Source: Erodium maritimum
Lineage: Eukaryota; Streptophyta; Magnoliopsida; Geraniales; Geraniaceae
Direction of reading: 5' to 3'
DNA length: 64,000 nucleotides
NCBI GenBank assembly: GCA_963921825.1
Contig: OY997589.1
Coordinates: 46,138,638 to 46,202,637, forward strand
Position 1 is the stretch's first letter, and each line of letters starts with the position of its first letter. A program made the translations under genes and the position numbers. Below the pieces are notes generated by a model that was not told the DNA's origin, did not search any database, and saw only the letters and a program-made list of their open reading frames with translations. Positions 61,801-64,000 of the stretch are shown here, in pieces.

Positions 61801-64000
61801 TTACTCCTGGTTTCTTACATATTACAATATGTCTAGATGCAAGACTATATTGTTTCAATCACAAACGGTCTCGGATTTGGGATCACAAGGTTTGTGGGAG
61901 TACTTTAATAGGCATAACTATGTGTATAAAAAACTAGAGGCCCATATGAGTCCTTTGAGGGACAAAAAGAGTAATTTGTTACTCCTATTTATTTCTTAAA
62001 TACTATAGTATCTCTAGATGAGAGAAAAACTTGTTTGGAGTCCAAATTGTCTGAGATTGGGTTCCCACAGTAGTTGGGGTACTTTAATAGGAATATCTAT
62101 TTGTATACACAACTAGAAGCCCATATGAGTCCTTTAATGGAAAAAAAAGATCAATTTTGTTAGTCCTATTGACTTCTTAAATATTATAGTGTATCTCTAA
62201 ATCAGAGGCTATTTTGTTTTAAGCACAAATGATCCCGAATTGAGTTTTTCCAAGGTTGGTGTGGTACTTTAATAGGCATATCAATGCCTATACACAACTA
62301 GAGGCCCATAGGAGTCCCTTGAGGAACAAAAAGAACATTTTGTTACTCCTGGTTTCTTACATATTACAATATGTCTAGATGCAAGACTATATTGTTTCAA
62401 TCACAAACGGTCTCGGATTTGGGATCACAAGGTTTGTGGGAGTACTTTAATAGGCATAACTATGTGTATAAAAAACTAGAGGCCCATATGAGTCCTTTGA
62501 GGGACAAAAAGAGTAATTTGTTACTCCTATTTATTTCTTAAATACTATAGCATCTCTAGATGAGAGAAAAACTTGTTTGGAGTCCAAATTGTCTGAGATT
62601 GGGTTCCCACAGTAGTTGGGGTACTTTAATAGGAGTATCTATTTGTATACACAACTAGAAGCCCATATGAGTCCTTTAATGGAAAAAAAAGATCAATTTT
62701 GTTAGTCCTATTGACTTTTTAAATATTATAGTGTATCTCTAAATCAGAGGCTATTTTGTTTTAAGCACAAATGATCCCGAATTGAGTTTTTCCAAGGTTG
62801 GTGTGGTACTTTAATAGGCATATCAATGCCTATACACAACTAGAGGCCTATAGGAGTCCCTTGAGGAACAAAAAGAACATTTTGTTACTCCTGGTTTCTT
62901 ACATATTACAATATGTCTAGATGCAAGACTATATTGTTTCAATCACAAACGGTCTCGGATTTGGGATCACAAGGTTTGTGGGAGTACTTTAATAGGCATA
63001 ACTATGTGTATAAAAAACTAGAGGCCCATATGAGTCCTTTGAGGGACAAAAAGAGTAATTTGTTACTCCTATTTATTTCTTAAATACTATAGTATCTCTA
63101 GATGAGAGAAAAACTTGTTTGGAGTCCAAATTGTCTGAGATTGGGTTCCCACAGTAGTTGGGGTACTTTAATAGGAATATCTATTTGTCTACACAACTAG
63201 AAGCCCATATGAGTCCTTTAATGGAAAAAAAGATCAATTTTGTTAGTCCTATTGACTTCTTAAATATTATAGTGTATCTCTAAATCAGAGGCTATTTTGT
63301 TTTAAGCACAAATGATCCCGAATTGAGTTTTTCCAAGGTTGGTGTGGTACTTTAATAGGCATATCAATGCCTATACACAACTAGAGGCCCATAGGAGTCC
63401 CTTGAGGAACAAAAAGAACATTTTGTTACTCCTGGTTTCTTAAATATTACAATATGTCTAGATGCAAGACTATATTGTTTCAATCACAAACGGTCTCGGA
63501 TTTGGGATCACAAGGTTTGTGGGAGTACTTTAATAGGCATAACTATGTGTATAAAAAAGTAGAGGCCCATATGAGTCCTTTGAGGGACAAAAAGAGTAAT
63601 TTGTTACTCCTATTTATTTCTTAAATACTATAGTATCTCTAGATGAGAGAAAAACTTGTTTGGAGTCCAAATTGTCTGAGATTGGGTTCCCACAGTAGTT
63701 GGGGTACTTTAATAGGAATATCTATTTGTCTACACAACTAGAAGCCCATATGAGTCCTTTAATGGAAAAAAAGATCAATTTTGTTAGTCCTATTGACTTC
63801 TTAAATATTATAGTGTATCTCTAAATCAGAGGCTATTTTGTTTTAAGCACAAATGATCCCGAATTGAGTTTTTCCAAGGTTGGTGTGGTACTTTAATAGG
63901 CATATCAATGCCTATACACAACTAGAGGCCCATAGGAGTCCCTTGAGGAACAAAAAGAACATTTTGTTACTCCTGGTTTCTTACATATTACAATATGTCT
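58861..64000. repeat. Satellite subarray S7: homogenised 541-542 bp higher-order repeat
   Basis: The most regular part of the window. A monomers carrying GATTTGGGATCACAAGG start at 58896, 60786, 61327, 61869, 62411, 62953 and 63494; the last six are 541, 542, 542, 542 and 541 bp apart. The units at 61327 and 62411 share TATAGCATCTC, GGAGTATCT, GACTTTTTAAAT and GGCCTATAGG, which the others lack, so these two are 1084-bp-spaced copies. B monomers have GTATCTCTAAATCAGAGG, losing the TCTAGA of other classes. The region 58861-60785 is less regular, with a deletion at about 60558. The array runs off the window end. Confidence 0.95.

Noticed and set aside
1-64000. CRISPR-like array of direct repeats
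   Set aside because: Repeats are contiguous monomers of 165-182 bp without unique spacers, and the embedded elements are plant retrotransposons.
1-64000. CENP-B-box-like or telomere-repeat motifs that would identify the chromosomal location
   Set aside because: I saw no match to the CENP-B box core in the monomers and no TTTAGGG runs; isolated CCCTAA words occur only in LTRs.

Overview
This window is a nuclear plant tandem-repeat (satellite DNA) array, with three retrotransposon-derived blocks embedded in it. It holds no intact host gene. About 52 kb consists of head-to-tail monomers of roughly 165-182 bp, AT-rich and all in one orientation. The plant assignment rests on the embedded elements: Ty3/gypsy elements with plant initiator tRNA-Met primer-binding sites and a pol-terminal chromodomain, and a Ty1/copia RNase H with the usual plant motifs. 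I cannot name the species. Array size and higher-order structure fit centromeric, pericentromeric or knob/subtelomeric heterochromatin, but the sequence alone does not say which.

Satellite grammar: three monomer classes alternate A-B-C, giving a higher-order repeat (HOR) of about 530-542 bp. Class A begins TCTCGGATTTGGGTTCCCAA, class B TCTCGGATTGGGTTCCCACA and class C TCTCGAATTGAGTTTTTCC. All three share a core containing GTACTTTAATAGG, ACAACTAGA, GGACAAAAAGAACA, TTGTTACTCCT and TCTAGATGA. Subarrays differ by diagnostic variants: 1-4790 (A-B-C, with a 1.06-kb double unit), 4791-18370 (richer in derived monomers, including two tandem copies of a 12-monomer, 2.12-kb unit), 21762-33516 (two nearly identical 4.9-kb tandem copies carrying poly-G tracts), 33517-46472 (recurrent deletion junctions), 50401-58860, and 58861-64000 (the most homogeneous, unit 541-542 bp).

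Retrotransposon blocks: (1) 18371-21761, plus strand: a Ty3/gypsy pol tail, LTR, primer-binding site and gag start, fused in frame to a Ty1/copia RNase H tail with its own 1755-bp 3' LTR. (2) 36016-39967, minus strand: a large-LTR chromodomain-type gypsy element reduced to a gag zinc knuckle, a decayed integrase/pol tail, polypurine tract and 2653-bp LTR. (3) 46473-50400, plus strand: a related gypsy element reduced to chromodomain, polypurine tract, 2967-bp LTR, primer-binding site and the first codons of gag. Blocks 1 and 3 both show the order pol-end / LTR / gag-start, the order found across a single-LTR junction.

Nothing encodes a functional pathway. The informative content is the history of the array: nested segmental duplication at 0.54, 1.06-1.08, 2.12 and 4.9 kb, repeated template-switch-like junctions, a conserved dyad in the monomers, and capture of retroelement fragments. 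All identity statements are by-eye readings, not alignments.
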